Shown piece after piece: positions 1 through 8,864 of a stretch of DNA of 54,926 nucleotides (position 1 is the first letter of the stretch; each line of letters starts with the position of its first letter). Under the pieces are notes generated by a model. That model was given only the letters and a program-made list of their open reading frames with translations, was not told where the DNA came from and searched no databases. The position numbers were made by a program, and so were the translations under genes. The DNA comes from Streptomyces ficellus (lineage in GTDB: Bacteria > Actinomycetota > Actinomycetes > Streptomycetales > Streptomycetaceae). The DNA is taken from assembly GCF_030406405.1 (NCBI RefSeq), contig NZ_JAUEPL010000047.1, positions 1-54,926 on the forward strand, read 5' to 3'.

Positions 1-175
1 CCCCGAACACACCTTCGGGGGGGGAGCGCCCCCCCCCCACCCCCCCTCTCCGCCCCCCCGCGCCTGCCCGGTCGGCCCACCTCCCCCCCCACCCCGGGGC
101 GCCCCCGCCCCGGCGCGACCCCCGGCGGGCAAGCCCGCGGGTTTTGTGGGGGCCGCGACGCGCCCCACCAGCGCT
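1..175. other. C-rich terminal extension outside the telomere palindromes
   Basis: This stretch precedes the first canonical telomere palindrome, where archetypal Streptomyces ends normally start. It is dominated by runs of 6-10 C and contains no gene-like reading frame. Positions 164-188 are an exact inverted copy of 247-271, so the extension's last 12 bases (164-175) continue a foldback between palindrome I and palindrome IV. I infer either a foldback or end-extension product kept in the assembly, or a real variant terminus. The sequence alone cannot decide. Confidence 0.6.
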
Positions 176-391
176 CCCGCGGAGCGGGTACCACATCGCT
201 GCGCGATGTGCAAGCGAACACCCGCGCTGCGCGCGGGTGTTGCGCTCCCGCTCCGCGGGAGCGCTGGTGGGACGCTTCGCGTCCCACTCAAACCCGGCTG
301 CTTCGCAGCCGGGTTGACGCTCCGTTCGCTGCGCTCCCGGAGCTGCGGGACTTCGTCCCGCTACCGGTCTTCCGCTTCGCTGCAGACCGGC
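176..391. repeat. Archetypal Streptomyces telomere palindromes
   Basis: A chain of short perfect palindromes with mostly 3-nt loops is visible. Palindrome I is 176-188 (CCCGCGGAGCGGG). Others are 193-209 (7-bp stem, loop TGC), 217-241 (11-bp stem, loop TGC), 242-264 (10-bp stem, loop TCC), 267-287 (9-bp stem, loop TTC), 291-315 (11-bp stem, loop TTC), about 345-361 (loop TTC) and about 364-390. Order and loop types match the conserved ends of Streptomyces linear replicons. There, Tpg/Tap-type proteins patch the 3' overhang that folds through these hairpins (established knowledge). It places the physical end of the replicon at the left of the window. Confidence 0.93.
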
Positions 392-518
392 TGGGTGGGT
401 CCGCTGCGCTCCCCCGCTCATGGGCTTTCCGGCTTCGCCTTCAAGCTCGTGGCCCGGCCTGTGGCCCGCTGACGGCGGCCAGGCTGGCTACAGGGTGGGC
501 GGCTCAGGTTTGTGAGGT

Positions 519-944
519 TCAGGCGTTTGCGTGGCGTGGGGCGATGGCTCGTCGGGGTGCGGCGTGATGCGCCGGCTTATGTCCTGGGGCTGTCTTGAGG
601 CGGTGCATCCATAGGGAGGCGGTGCCGAGCAGGCCGGTGAAGACTGCCAGGAGAAGCAGGGAGACCCACATTTGCCGGCTTCCGGGATGAGTCCATCCCG
701 TCCAGGCCGCGGCGGCCGCCCACAGCAGGACACCTGCCGTGTAGAAGGTGCGGACTCGGCGCAGCTGCCGTACGGCCCGCAGGGACATGAGGTGTTCAGT
801 CTTCGGTGCCATGCCCGCCCGCGTACCCGGATTCGCGCTACTCACCGGCGGTTCGCCTACTTCTCCCGCCTGCCCATGCTGTGGTGGGGGTCGCTCGTTC
901 GTGTCGGGCTCCGGTGTATCGCGTGCATCAGCTTGATGCAGCAT
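519..944 (-). CDS. Small two-helix membrane protein, unknown function
   Basis: The frame encodes up to 141 residues. The N-terminal third is hydrophilic, Pro/Glu-rich and may not be translated: Met45 (position 812) is an alternative start, and neither start has a clear ribosome-binding site. Two hydrophobic segments follow at about residues 67-86 and 92-112, so an inner-membrane hairpin is likely. The tail is His/Arg/Ala-rich. This is the gene closest to the telomere and it points towards the end. I do not recognise a family. The start is uncertain. Confidence 0.55.
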   Translation of the reverse strand: MLHQADARDTPEPDTNERPPPQHGQAGEVGEPPVSSANPGTRAGMAPKTEHLMSLRAVRQLRRVRTFYTAGVLLWAAAAAWTGWTHPGSRQMWVSLLLLAVFTGLLGTASLWMHRLKTAPGHKPAHHAAPRRAIAPRHANA

Positions 945-1018
945 GTACCGTTGGCGGAAAAACGGGATACCCCTAGCCTCCCGGAAACCTCCCTCAATTC
1001 CGAGAGGAACGGCCGCAG

Positions 1019-1513
1019 ATGAACGGTCACCACGAATTTACTGGACCAGGTCCCGTGCTGAGCAGCGATTCTGTGCACCGGGTGACGCGGCACCAGCCGA
1101 CAGGCGTGAGCCCCCGGTTGAAGCGGTTCGCCCTCCTGGCGGCCCAGGGCGTGCCCGCAGCTGAGGCGGACGACCTGGTGGCTGCAGTGGAGGCCGAGGC
1201 GGTCGCCGGGGCGCAGAACAAGGTGGTCGAGCTGGACGGGATGGCGTCACCGGCCTCGCCGGGCGCGGTGTTCGCGGACGGTTGGGACGAGGGTGTGATG
1301 GCCGTGAGCGAGGCCCTGGTGGGCATCGCGGACCGGGATTGGGTGCGGCGTGGCGGCCGGTCGTCTGGGGCCGCTGAAGTGGCCGCATGTATCGCGGATG
1401 TGAGGCAGCGTGAGCGGGCGGCGCTGGTGCGCCTGGAGGCGTTTGTCCTGGCTACCGTGCTGCCGCACACACGCGACCACGGAGCGGCGGCGGGTGCTGG
1501 AGGCGCTGGGTAA
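1019..1513 (+). CDS. Telomere-proximal accessory protein, paralogue of the 21.4-kb gene
   Basis: This 164-residue frame contains a segment (about residues 35-95) with the pattern RFxLLAxQGVxxxEADDLVAxVEAxAVAGA, followed by DGWxxGVxxVxxxLxxIAD. The same pattern occurs in the protein at 21394-22209, so the two are paralogues, and both lie beside HA-helicase genes. It precedes the helicase at 1746. The last ~20 residues turn into a Gly/Ala run, while the overlapping +1 frame (1410-1709) carries well-formed coding sequence. A single-base indel near 1475-1490 may therefore have split one gene. No catalytic motif is visible; function unknown. Confidence 0.6.
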   Translation: MNGHHEFTGPGPVLSSDSVHRVTRHQPTGVSPRLKRFALLAAQGVPAAEADDLVAAVEAEAVAGAQNKVVELDGMASPASPGAVFADGWDEGVMAVSEALVGIADRDWVRRGGRSSGAAEVAACIADVRQRERAALVRLEAFVLATVLPHTRDHGAAAGAGGAG

Positions 1514-1709
1514 GGCGGGTCGTCTGTGTACCGCGCGGACGGTGGAGCTCTCCACCGGGGACGTCATCCTCTGCACGCGCGAGGCCGGGCACTACGCCCC
1601 TGCCGACAAAGCGTCCTGGCGAGCGGCAGAGCCCGGCGGCTGGCACGTGGCGAACGCGTTTATCTGGGACGACTCATCCGCGTACTCGCACCCGCACGTA
1701 GCCGTCTGA
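1410..1709 (+). CDS. Possible C-terminal half of the preceding gene, or a separate small protein
   Basis: A 99-codon frame overlaps the end of the previous gene in the +1 frame. From about residue 25 it looks like real protein: RRRVLEALGKAG, then a CTREAGHYAP block and a final WHVANAFIWDDSSAYSHPH stretch rich in Trp, His and Asp. It ends 36 bases before the helicase start. Because its beginning overlaps a good coding frame, I think it is the displaced C-terminus of the 1019 gene rather than an independent gene, but both readings are possible. I recognise no named domain. Confidence 0.45.
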   Translation: MSGRRWCAWRRLSWLPCCRTHATTERRRVLEALGKAGRLCTARTVELSTGDVILCTREAGHYAPADKASWRAAEPGGWHVANAFIWDDSSAYSHPHVAV

Positions 1710-1745
1710 GGAACCGCCGGAATAGCCAGCAAGGGGAGGCAAGGA

Positions 1746-4397
1746 ATGTCTGCAATTCCACTCAAGGAACATCAGGTCGAGCAGAAGGCGAGCTTCCGTA
1801 AGTGGGTGGGATTCCCTGCAAGGTCATTTGTGCCCCCTCAGGGGGTCCGAGCCACGGGGGTGTCCGCGACCGGAACAGGGAAGACGATCACCGCTGCCGC
1901 CTGTGCTCTTGAGTGCTTCCCGGACGGGCGGATCCTCGTCATGGTGCCCACCCTGGATCTGATCGTGCAGACAGCTCAGTCCTGGCGCCGGGTCGGGCAC
2001 TGCGCGCCTATGGTCGCGGTCTGCTCGGTGGACAAGGACGAGGTCCTGGAGCAGCTCGGGGTGCGTACCACGACCAACCCGATCCAGCTCGCGTTGTGGG
2101 CGGGGTCCGGGCCGGTGGTCGTGTTCGCCACGTACGCCTCCCTGGTGGATCGTGAGGATCCCACGGACATCACTGGTCGGCGGACGGTGCGCGGGCCGTT
2201 GGAGTCGGCTCTGGCGGGCGGGGAGCAGCTGTACGGGCAGCGGATGGCCCCGTTCGATCTGGCTGTGTTGGATGAGGCGCACATGACGGCCGGGGACATG
2301 GGCCGGCCGTGGGCGGCGATCCACGACAATGCCCGCATCCCCGTCGACTTCCGGCTCTACCTGACCGCCACCCCGCGGATTCTGGCCGCGCCCAGCTCGC
2401 AGCGGGGCCAGGATGGGCGTGAGCTGGTGATCGCGTCGATGGAGGACGACAGCGCCACCTACGGCACCAGGATTTTCGATCTCGGGCTGGCGGAGGCGGT
2501 GGAACGCTCGATCCTCGCGGGCTTCGAGATCGATGTGCTGGAGATCCGTGACCCCGACCCGGTGCTGGGGCTGTCGGAGGACGCGCTGCGCGGCCGGCGT
2601 CTGGCGCTGCTCCAGGCCGCGCTGCTGGAGCACGCGGCGCAGCTGAACCTGCACACCGTCATGACGTTCCACCAGAGGGTCGAGGAAGCCCGCGCGTTCG
2701 CCGAGCAGATGCCGGCGACCGCCGCCGAGCTGTACGCCACCGAAGCCTCCGAGGCCGCTCTCGCCCATGCGGAGGAGCTGCCCGCCTCCTCCGTCGACGC
2801 CGAGCTGTACGAGCTCGAGGAAGGCCGCCACGTCCCCCCGGACCGGGTCTGGGCCGACTGGCTGTGCGGCGACCATCCCATCGCCCGCCGGCGGGAGGTG
2901 ATCCGCCGGTTCGCCAACGGTGTGAACGCCGAGAACCGGCGCGTACACCGGGCGTTCCTCGCCTCGGTACGGGCCCTCGGGGTCGGCGTCGACATCACCG
3001 GACTGCGCGGCGCGGAAGCGGTGTGCATCGTCGGCTCACGCAGCTCTCAGGTCGACATCGTCCAGAACATCGGGCGGGCGCTGCGCCCGAATCCGGACGG
3101 CACGGTGAAGACGGCGCGGATCATCATCCCGATCTTCCTGCAGCCCGGGGAGGACCCGAAGGACATGGTCGCCAGCGCCAGCTACCAGCCCCTCGTCGAC
3201 ATCCTCCAGGCGCTGCGCTCGCACTCGGAACGCATGGTCGACCAGCTCGCCTCCCGCGCCCTGACCCGCGGCAAAGAGCGCCGACGCCTCCACGTCCGCC
3301 CCGCCCACACAGCGGGAACCGACAGCGGCGATGGTGAGGAGACCAGCCAGGCGCAGCAGGAGGTCGACCGGGTCACCTCGATCGTGGTCAACTTCGCCTC
3401 CCCCCGAGACGCCGCCGACATCGCAGCCCTGACCCGCTGCCGCGTCATCCGCCCCCAGTCCCTGGTCTGGCTCGAGGGCTACCAAGCCCTCACCCGCTGG
3501 CGGAAGGAGAACGAGATCACCGGCCTGTACGCCGTCCCCTACGACGTCGAGATCGAGGTCGGGACGACGAAGGCGTTTCCGCTTGGGCGATGGGTGCACC
3601 AGCAGCGGAAATCACTGCGGGCCGGTGAACTCGATCCTCACCGCAAGGACCTCCTCGACGAGGCCGGGATGGTGTGGGAACCCGGCGAGGAAGCCTGGGA
3701 GAACAAACTCGCCGCCCTGCGGTCGTACCGGCGGGCCACGGGGCATCTCGCTCCCCGCCAGGACGCCGTCTGGGGCGAGGGCGAGGCGATGGTGCCTATC
3801 GGCCAGCACATGGCCAACCTGCGCCGGAAGGGCGGCCTCGGGAAGGACCCGAAGCGGGCGGAGCAGCGTGCGGCGCAGCTCACCGCGATCGACCCGGACT
3901 GGAACTGCCCGTGGCCGCTGGACTGGCAGCGGCACTACCGCGTCCTGGCGGACCTGGTCGACGCCGACGGCAGCCTCCCCGACATCGCACCCGGCGTACT
4001 CATGGACGGCGACGACATCGGACGATGGCTCCAGCAGCAGCGCAAGCCAGGCACCTGGAGGCAGCTGTCGACCGAGCGGCAGGAACGGCTGTCCGCGCTG
4101 GGCATCAAACCCGCTGAGGCGCCATCTCCCGCCCCGGCAGCCACGCTTGCGAAGGGCCCGGGCAAGGCACAGCAGGCCTTCCAGCGCGGCCTGACAGCCC
4201 TCGCACAGTGGGTGGACCGGGAAGGCGCCCACCGGCCCGTCCCGCGCGGCCACAGTGAGCAGATCACGGTCGACGGCGAAGCGGCTCCGGTGACCGTAAA
4301 GCTGGGCGTATGGGTCTCCAACACCAAAAGCCGCCGCGACAAGCTCACCCAGGAGCAGCGCGACGCACTGCGGGAGCTGGGCGTCGAATGGGCATGA
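1746..4397 (+). CDS. DEAH-box helicase with C-terminal HA repeats, telomere-proximal
   Basis: This 883-residue superfamily-2 helicase shows Walker A ATGTGKT (41-47), the DEAH box (176-179), motif III TATPR (207-211) and motif VI QNIGRALRP (about 440). The second half carries several helicase-associated (HA) repeats, recognisable by WENKLAALRSYRRATGH and the C-terminal GVWVSNTK-RR-KL block. AAGGGGAGG lies six bases before the ATG, so the start is secure. Large helicase-like genes, including ttrA, are typical neighbours of Streptomyces telomeres and have been linked to conjugal transfer or end maintenance (established). A role here is inference. It is the only intact HA helicase in the window; fragments of relatives recur at 13.6, 20.1, 40.2 and 42.5 kb. 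Confidence 0.9.
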   Translation: MSAIPLKEHQVEQKASFRKWVGFPARSFVPPQGVRATGVSATGTGKTITAAACALECFPDGRILVMVPTLDLIVQTAQSWRRVGHCAPMVAVCSVDKDEVLEQLGVRTTTNPIQLALWAGSGPVVVFATYASLVDREDPTDITGRRTVRGPLESALAGGEQLYGQRMAPFDLAVLDEAHMTAGDMGRPWAAIHDNARIPVDFRLYLTATPRILAAPSSQRGQDGRELVIASMEDDSATYGTRIFDLGLAEAVERSILAGFEIDVLEIRDPDPVLGLSEDALRGRRLALLQAALLEHAAQLNLHTVMTFHQRVEEARAFAEQMPATAAELYATEASEAALAHAEELPASSVDAELYELEEGRHVPPDRVWADWLCGDHPIARRREVIRRFANGVNAENRRVHRAFLASVRALGVGVDITGLRGAEAVCIVGSRSSQVDIVQNIGRALRPNPDGTVKTARIIIPIFLQPGEDPKDMVASASYQPLVDILQALRSHSERMVDQLASRALTRGKERRRLHVRPAHTAGTDSGDGEETSQAQQEVDRVTSIVVNFASPRDAADIAALTRCRVIRPQSLVWLEGYQALTRWRKENEITGLYAVPYDVEIEVGTTKAFPLGRWVHQQRKSLRAGELDPHRKDLLDEAGMVWEPGEEAWENKLAALRSYRRATGHLAPRQDAVWGEGEAMVPIGQHMANLRRKGGLGKDPKRAEQRAAQLTAIDPDWNCPWPLDWQRHYRVLADLVDADGSLPDIAPGVLMDGDDIGRWLQQQRKPGTWRQLSTERQERLSALGIKPAEAPSPAPAATLAKGPGKAQQAFQRGLTALAQWVDREGAHRPVPRGHSEQITVDGEAAPVTVKLGVWVSNTKSRRDKLTQEQRDALRELGVEWA

Positions 4398-4418
4398 CCG
4401 CCGTGGATGGTATGTCGT

Positions 4419-4982
4419 TCAGCGGGCCGTGTTCTCGGTGCGGATCATCCGGCGCAGGCTGGTGCGGGCAGCAATCAGGTCTTCTTCGAGGGCGGTGATG
4501 CGGGCGCGGAACGTGGCGTTCTCCGAGGCCGCTTCCTCCAGCCGGCGGGTGAGGTCCTGGTTCAGGGCGTTCAGCTGGTCTGCTCTGGCTGCTGTGTCGG
4601 GGGCGTGGATGGCATCGAGTTGCTGGCCGAGTTGGTGGCGCAGGGCTGCCTGGAGCCGGTCGCGTTCGTCGCGGAGTTCTTTGATTTCTTGCCGGGCGAT
4701 TTCGAGTTCGGTGCGCAGGCTGAGGTGGGAGGGCGGGCTTGCCGTGGCAGATGGCGGGGTGCTGTGGGCTTGGCGTAGTTGGGCTGCCTCGATGTGCTCG
4801 CGTACGCCGGGGGCATAGGTGAGCCAGGTGGAGACTCGGGCGGCGCGGGCGACTGCGGCGAAGGTGAGCGGCTTTCCCTGTTTCTCGAGTGTGGCCAGGA
4901 CGGTGAGGACACGGGCTCGTTTGTCGAGACTGTGGCGACGTCTGGCTTCGGCGAGGGGGGCGGGGTTGCCGCGGGGATTCAT
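4419..4982 (-). CDS. DUF6262-type TnpC-like transposition partner
   Basis: The 187-residue protein starts within the stop codon of the upstream recombinase (ATGA overlap), which fixes the start. Residues 10-60 resemble a small winged or HTH-like region (ARVLTVLATLEKQGKPLTF followed by VARAARVSTWLTY). From about residue 85 to the end it is a long Glu/Arg/Leu-rich coiled coil (RTELEIARQEIKELRDERD). Proteins with this DUF6262 architecture accompany paired tyrosine recombinases in actinobacterial Tn554-like elements, corresponding to TnpC, which modulates orientation and frequency of transposition in Tn554. Family assignment rests on layout and motif pattern. Confidence 0.75.
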   Translation of the reverse strand: MNPRGNPAPLAEARRRHSLDKRARVLTVLATLEKQGKPLTFAAVARAARVSTWLTYAPGVREHIEAAQLRQAHSTPPSATASPPSHLSLRTELEIARQEIKELRDERDRLQAALRHQLGQQLDAIHAPDTAARADQLNALNQDLTRRLEEAASENATFRARITALEEDLIAARTSLRRMIRTENTAR

Positions 4983-7474
4983 CGCGGGTCTTTCGGTCGG
5001 GCAGTGGTGAGGGGCAGGAGGGTGTGGTTGTCGCCTGCTCGTGCTTTGCGCAGCACGGTGCTGGCCTCTTCGATCTGGGCGCGTTCGGAGGCGGGGAGAG
5101 ATGCCAGGTGTGTGTTCATGCGGTCGATGACGCGCTGGTAGGCGGTGATTTGTGCGGTGAGGGCGGTGGTGACGAACTCGGCGGCGCCCATGGCGAGTGC
5201 GGTTTCGCGGTCTGCTCGTAGTTCGTTGATGTGGTGCTCGATGGCGGGCAGGTAGGAGGGGTCGGGGCGGTAAAAGCCGCAGCCAGCGCACTGGAAGCGG
5301 ATGGGGCACGCCTGGCCGCCGGCTTTGACGTTCGACGGCTCGGTGCAGCCGCCGTAGGGAACGGCGACGGAGCGCATCTCGTAGGCCGTGCTCGAGCTGG
5401 GGCTGAGGTGGCCGTGCTGGTCGAGGACGTGTGCGCTGAGTTTGGCCACTGCTTCGCTTTTCCGTTTGAGGGAGACGGTGTAGTAGCGCTGGGTCATGGC
5501 GATGGATTTGTGGTCCATCAGCTCGCGCAGCACGTCGACGGGGGTGCCGGCGTCTGCGTGGCGCTGGGCGTAGGAGTGGCGGAAGGCGTAGGGGTAGATC
5601 AGGGACCGGTCGAAGAGCAGTCGTTGACCTTTGGAGTCGGTGCCCTCGGCGTGGAGCGGGGGCAGGGCGTCTGCCCAGAGCCTGAGGGCGTCGCTGAGGT
5701 AGGTGCTGGAGATGTGGGGGGCGTCGCTCAGGGGGGTGAGGGATGGAAAGAGGTATCGGTCTCCTTTGGCGGGGAGGTGCAGTTGGTCGCGGCGGGCTTG
5801 CCAGGTTCGGATGGCGTCGGCAGTGGAGGTTGTGATCGGCAGACGTCTGCGGTGGCGTTTCCGCTTGTGGTTGTCCCAGATCAGGGTGGGCTGGCCGTTG
5901 TGGGTTTCCAGGCAGTCACGGGCCAGGGAGACGATCTCGAGCGGGCGGCGCCCGGTGTCGCGCAGGACGATGTACATCGTGCGGTACAGGAGGTGCCGGG
6001 CGTCTGGGGCGATGTCGCGGCAGCCGTAGGTGTTTCCGGTGCCCAGGGTGTCGAGGTGGGCGTCCAGTTGCCGGATGACGGATTCGGGGATGGCCTTGCC
6101 GATGAAGTCCTCGTTGGGTTCTTCCACGGAGATGACGTGCTCGACGGGCACGCGGGTGAAGGTGCCGGCCAGGTCGTCGAGGGTGCCGCAGCGGCGACCG
6201 TAGGCGATGAGCTGGAAGAACATCCCCAGCAGGCTGCGCCGGAAGGAGGACGAGTAGGGGGTGCCGTCTCGTTTGCCTGCGGCACGGAAAGCGTCGACAG
6301 CCAAGGTGGCATCGGCGAAGGTCAGGGCGACGGGATCCTCGCCGGCGTCGGCGCGCTGGGCGAGAGCCGTGGAGGCGATGGTCGTCGCGTGGAAAGTGCG
6401 CTTGAAGTCTTCCGTGGTGGGGCGGGCGGTGGTCACCCAATGACGCAGCGCCTGGCGCAGCCAGGGCTGGCGGACTGTGCGGAGATCGACGCGGCCGGGC
6501 AGATGCCGGCGCTTGCCGGAGGCGCCGTGGCGCAGCCCGAGGACGCGCAGATCGATGACGTCCTGGTCGATGAGGGTGATCCCGGAGAACTCGCTGTATC
6601 CGGCGCGGGCGGCGGACTGCAGGTTCTCCAATGTGCGGACGGCAGACTGATGCGGCTTGGTGAGCCGGGCCGTGTTGGTGGCGTCCAGAAGGGTGTCGGC
6701 CGTGGTGAGGTGGCTGATCACGCCGCGGATCCAATGAGGTTCCAGGGCACGTACCCACTGGTCCATCTGCTGCACGGCGTAGAGCACTTCCCAGCGCAGC
6801 AGCTGGGGCAATGGGGCGAGGTGGAACTGGTGCGCCAGCAGATACAAGGGCTGGTGCGGTGCCCACTGGGCGGCAGGCATGGAGTCGGTGCTGGAGCGGC
6901 ATTCCGCTCTCCAGGCGCGCCAGTGGTAGTTGCACAGCCCACTGGAGTTCATCGCCCAGCCGGAGCAGTGGGTCACCATGCAGTCCGGGTTTTCGGTGAA
7001 CGGTGTTGCCCGGCTGCGAAGCCACCGCTCGAGGGTGCCTCTGGACCTGTGGTACTTCCATGATCCGTGGTGAGCGGCGCACAGGCCTCCCGATACCTGA
7101 GGGCGTACGCACCGCACGCCGTCCCGGGTGAGCGTGCACGGCCCGACGACCGTCAACGGCAGGGATCTGGAACGGGCGGGGGTGAAAGTGGCGGCGAACT
7201 CTTCCCGCGGCAGACCGCTCTTTCTGCGCTGGTCCGAGCAGTAGGTACAGAACGTCTCCTGAGCGCGCACGATCATGTCGCAGCGGCGGGTGCGGCACCG
7301 GGAAGACGAGGTGCGCGGGTTGTCGAGATCTCCGGTGAACAGCCATCTGGCGCTGTCCCACTCCCCCGGCCGCCACGCGGGATCGATGTGGGCACGCAGC
7401 CACGTCTCCCACGACTTCTTCGTGGCCCTCGTCGGCGCCCCCAGTGCAGTCACGGGCGCGGTAGCGGTACTCAC
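4979..7474 (-). CDS. Large tyrosine recombinase, TnpB-like
   Basis: This is an 831-residue site-specific recombinase if GTG at 7474 is the start. GGGAGGA lies just upstream and the GTG overlaps the tnpA stop (GTGA). The N-terminal 200 residues hold several Cys/His clusters (CRTRRCDM, then FCTYC, GVRCVRP, CMVTHC, LCNYHW), probably zinc-binding. The C-terminal catalytic domain has the RDTGRRPLEI arginine, the FRHSYAQRH box and the MTQRYYTVS nucleophile region. A final Cys-rich segment (CPIRFQCAGCGFYRP) follows. It is longer than TnpB of Tn554 (about 630 aa), mainly through the N-terminal extension. It probably cuts and joins DNA together with the TnpA-like protein. Confidence 0.85.
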   Translation of the reverse strand: MSTATAPVTALGAPTRATKKSWETWLRAHIDPAWRPGEWDSARWLFTGDLDNPRTSSSRCRTRRCDMIVRAQETFCTYCSDQRRKSGLPREEFAATFTPARSRSLPLTVVGPCTLTRDGVRCVRPQVSGGLCAAHHGSWKYHRSRGTLERWLRSRATPFTENPDCMVTHCSGWAMNSSGLCNYHWRAWRAECRSSTDSMPAAQWAPHQPLYLLAHQFHLAPLPQLLRWEVLYAVQQMDQWVRALEPHWIRGVISHLTTADTLLDATNTARLTKPHQSAVRTLENLQSAARAGYSEFSGITLIDQDVIDLRVLGLRHGASGKRRHLPGRVDLRTVRQPWLRQALRHWVTTARPTTEDFKRTFHATTIASTALAQRADAGEDPVALTFADATLAVDAFRAAGKRDGTPYSSSFRRSLLGMFFQLIAYGRRCGTLDDLAGTFTRVPVEHVISVEEPNEDFIGKAIPESVIRQLDAHLDTLGTGNTYGCRDIAPDARHLLYRTMYIVLRDTGRRPLEIVSLARDCLETHNGQPTLIWDNHKRKRHRRRLPITTSTADAIRTWQARRDQLHLPAKGDRYLFPSLTPLSDAPHISSTYLSDALRLWADALPPLHAEGTDSKGQRLLFDRSLIYPYAFRHSYAQRHADAGTPVDVLRELMDHKSIAMTQRYYTVSLKRKSEAVAKLSAHVLDQHGHLSPSSSTAYEMRSVAVPYGGCTEPSNVKAGGQACPIRFQCAGCGFYRPDPSYLPAIEHHINELRADRETALAMGAAEFVTTALTAQITAYQRVIDRMNTHLASLPASERAQIEEASTVLRKARAGDNHTLLPLTTARPKDPR

Positions 7475-8725
7475 TGATCCTCCCGCCATGCCTGGGCCCG
7501 GTCGACAGCCGCCCGGGTCTCGGACTCATCGACGTGGCGGTAACGGTCCATGGACAGCGGCGAGGCGTGCCCCAGCAGCTTTTGCACCACGTCCCGGTCC
7601 ACTCCCCCGCGCAGCCAGTGAGTGGCCGCGGAGTGGCGCAGCATGTGCGGGCGAGCCGGATGCCCGGCGCGGCGGGCCAGCCGGTCGAAGACGCTCTTGG
7701 CGTTCGGGTAGGTCATGGCCCGCCCCAGCGGCGGGCGGAATAGGTTCACGAACACCATGCCGGTCTCGGCCGCGGCGGCCACCTGGTTCCGTTCGTGCTG
7801 GTAGTCGGTGTAGAAGGCGACGATGTCGGGGGTGACGGGGAGGCACCGGGAGTGTCTGGACTTGGCCAAAGCCCGGTTCGGGTTGTCGGTGCGGCGCCGC
7901 ACATGAAGATGCGGGCCCTCCACCGGGCAGCCCAGCGAGCGTGACGAGGCCAGGAAGTGCAGATCCTCCTGACGCAGGCCCAGGGCCTCCCCGATACGCA
8001 GGCCGGTCGCGGCGAGCAACGCGATGAGAAAACGGTCCCGCGCCCGGGCCGTATCCGCGATCATGCGGCGGATCTGCTCCGGGGACAGGTCCTCGTAGCC
8101 GGGTTCGCTGACCTGGAAACGAAAGGCTGAGACCTGGACCTGGCGCCACTGGCCGCCCTCGCCGGCGTCGTACCCGGCCGGCAAGAACCGCAGGAACTTC
8201 GGCTCCGACAACAAGCCAGCCGTCTGCGCGGGGACCCAGCCGTGGAGCGCGCCGAAGCGCAGGAAGTCCGTGACCGCCGTCATCACCGCGTTCGCCGTGC
8301 CCTGCGAACGGCAGCGGGGCACAGCCGTGGTCGGGGAACGACGGCTGCGGGCCGGCAGCGGCGTGGTGACCAACCACTGCTGCAGCCCGGACAAAGCCAT
8401 GAAACTCGGACACGACCACTCGATGCGGCGCTCCGCGCAATAGTTCAGATAAAGGGCGAGACGGCCTGCGTAGACCCGTTCCGTGTTCGGCGAGCGGCCC
8501 TTACTAACGCAACCCCGCCAAAAACGCACACACCTCGGCATGCAGGTCATAGGTGCGCGCGTCGGCCACCACCCACCGCTCCACACCAGTCACTGGGGAG
8601 ATCGAACGCTCAGCCACGTAGGTCTGCTCCACCCGCCAAACACAACCAAGCCCGCCCCCAGTCGGCGCCGCTTCCAGACATCTCCTACACGACCAGGTGG
8701 CAACCACACCGAACACACCACACAA
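7471..8725 (-). pseudogene. Tyrosine recombinase, TnpA-like, frameshifted
   Basis: The catalytic domain is complete: TGLRIGEALGLRQ with the first arginine, HMLRHSAATHWL, the LLGHAS block, and the DRYRHV tyrosine near the C-terminus. The N-terminal SAM-like segment (DARTYDLHAEVCAFLAGLR) lies in a different frame and ends in two stops at about 8503-8508. Removing one T there joins it to GRSPNTERVYAGRLALYL. The gene is therefore split by one base, or the insertion is a read error. Without the shift the protein would be about 390-410 aa, normal for TnpA. Two starts are possible, ATG 8725 or a GTG nearer 8580. Confidence 0.8.
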
Positions 8726-8802
8726 GCCCGCGCACCTATGGATAATCCCTGTCCTGTAGTCGACGCCCTGACACTAGCCGGGCCCAGCGCCGAGCAGTAA
8801 CA

Positions 8803-8823
8803 GCGCCCGCCACGGGCGGGCGC
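8803..8823 (-). terminator. Hairpin terminator
   Basis: Perfect 9-bp stem GCGCCCGCC/GGCGGGCGC with loop ACG, 42 bases downstream of the stop of the minus-strand gene at 8865-9074 and upstream of the recombinase trio. No U-tract follows, as is common in Streptomyces. Confidence 0.65.
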
Positions 8824-8864
8824 CGTGCTCTCGCCTGCAGGTAGGAGGACAAAGCATCCTCGGT

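Larger units (their letters stand above)
4419..8725 (-). mobile_element. Tn554-type recombinase trio
   Basis: Three coupled genes on the minus strand, tnpA-like, tnpB-like and tnpC-like, reproduce the layout of Tn554-family elements: two tyrosine recombinases and a small coiled-coil partner. Coupling is through GTGA (7471-7474) and ATGA (4979-4982) overlaps. I could not identify terminal repeats or passenger cargo, which Tn554 elements often lack in obvious form, so the outer boundaries given are only those of the genes. The tnpA frame is broken by one base, so the unit may be inactive unless that is a sequencing error. Confidence 0.75.

Noticed and set aside
1824..2948. Minus-strand open frame of 374 codons opposite the helicase
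   Set aside because: Composition (Arg/Gly/Pro/His) and antisense position show it mirrors the helicase.
5231..7063. Long plus-strand open frame of 610 codons
   Set aside because: It is antisense to the TnpB-like recombinase, is Gly/Val-rich and has no domain; a typical high-GC shadow.
5916..7529. 537-codon minus-strand frame overlapping the recombinase
   Set aside because: Alternative frame of the same strand as tnpB; Arg/Pro/His-rich with no motifs.
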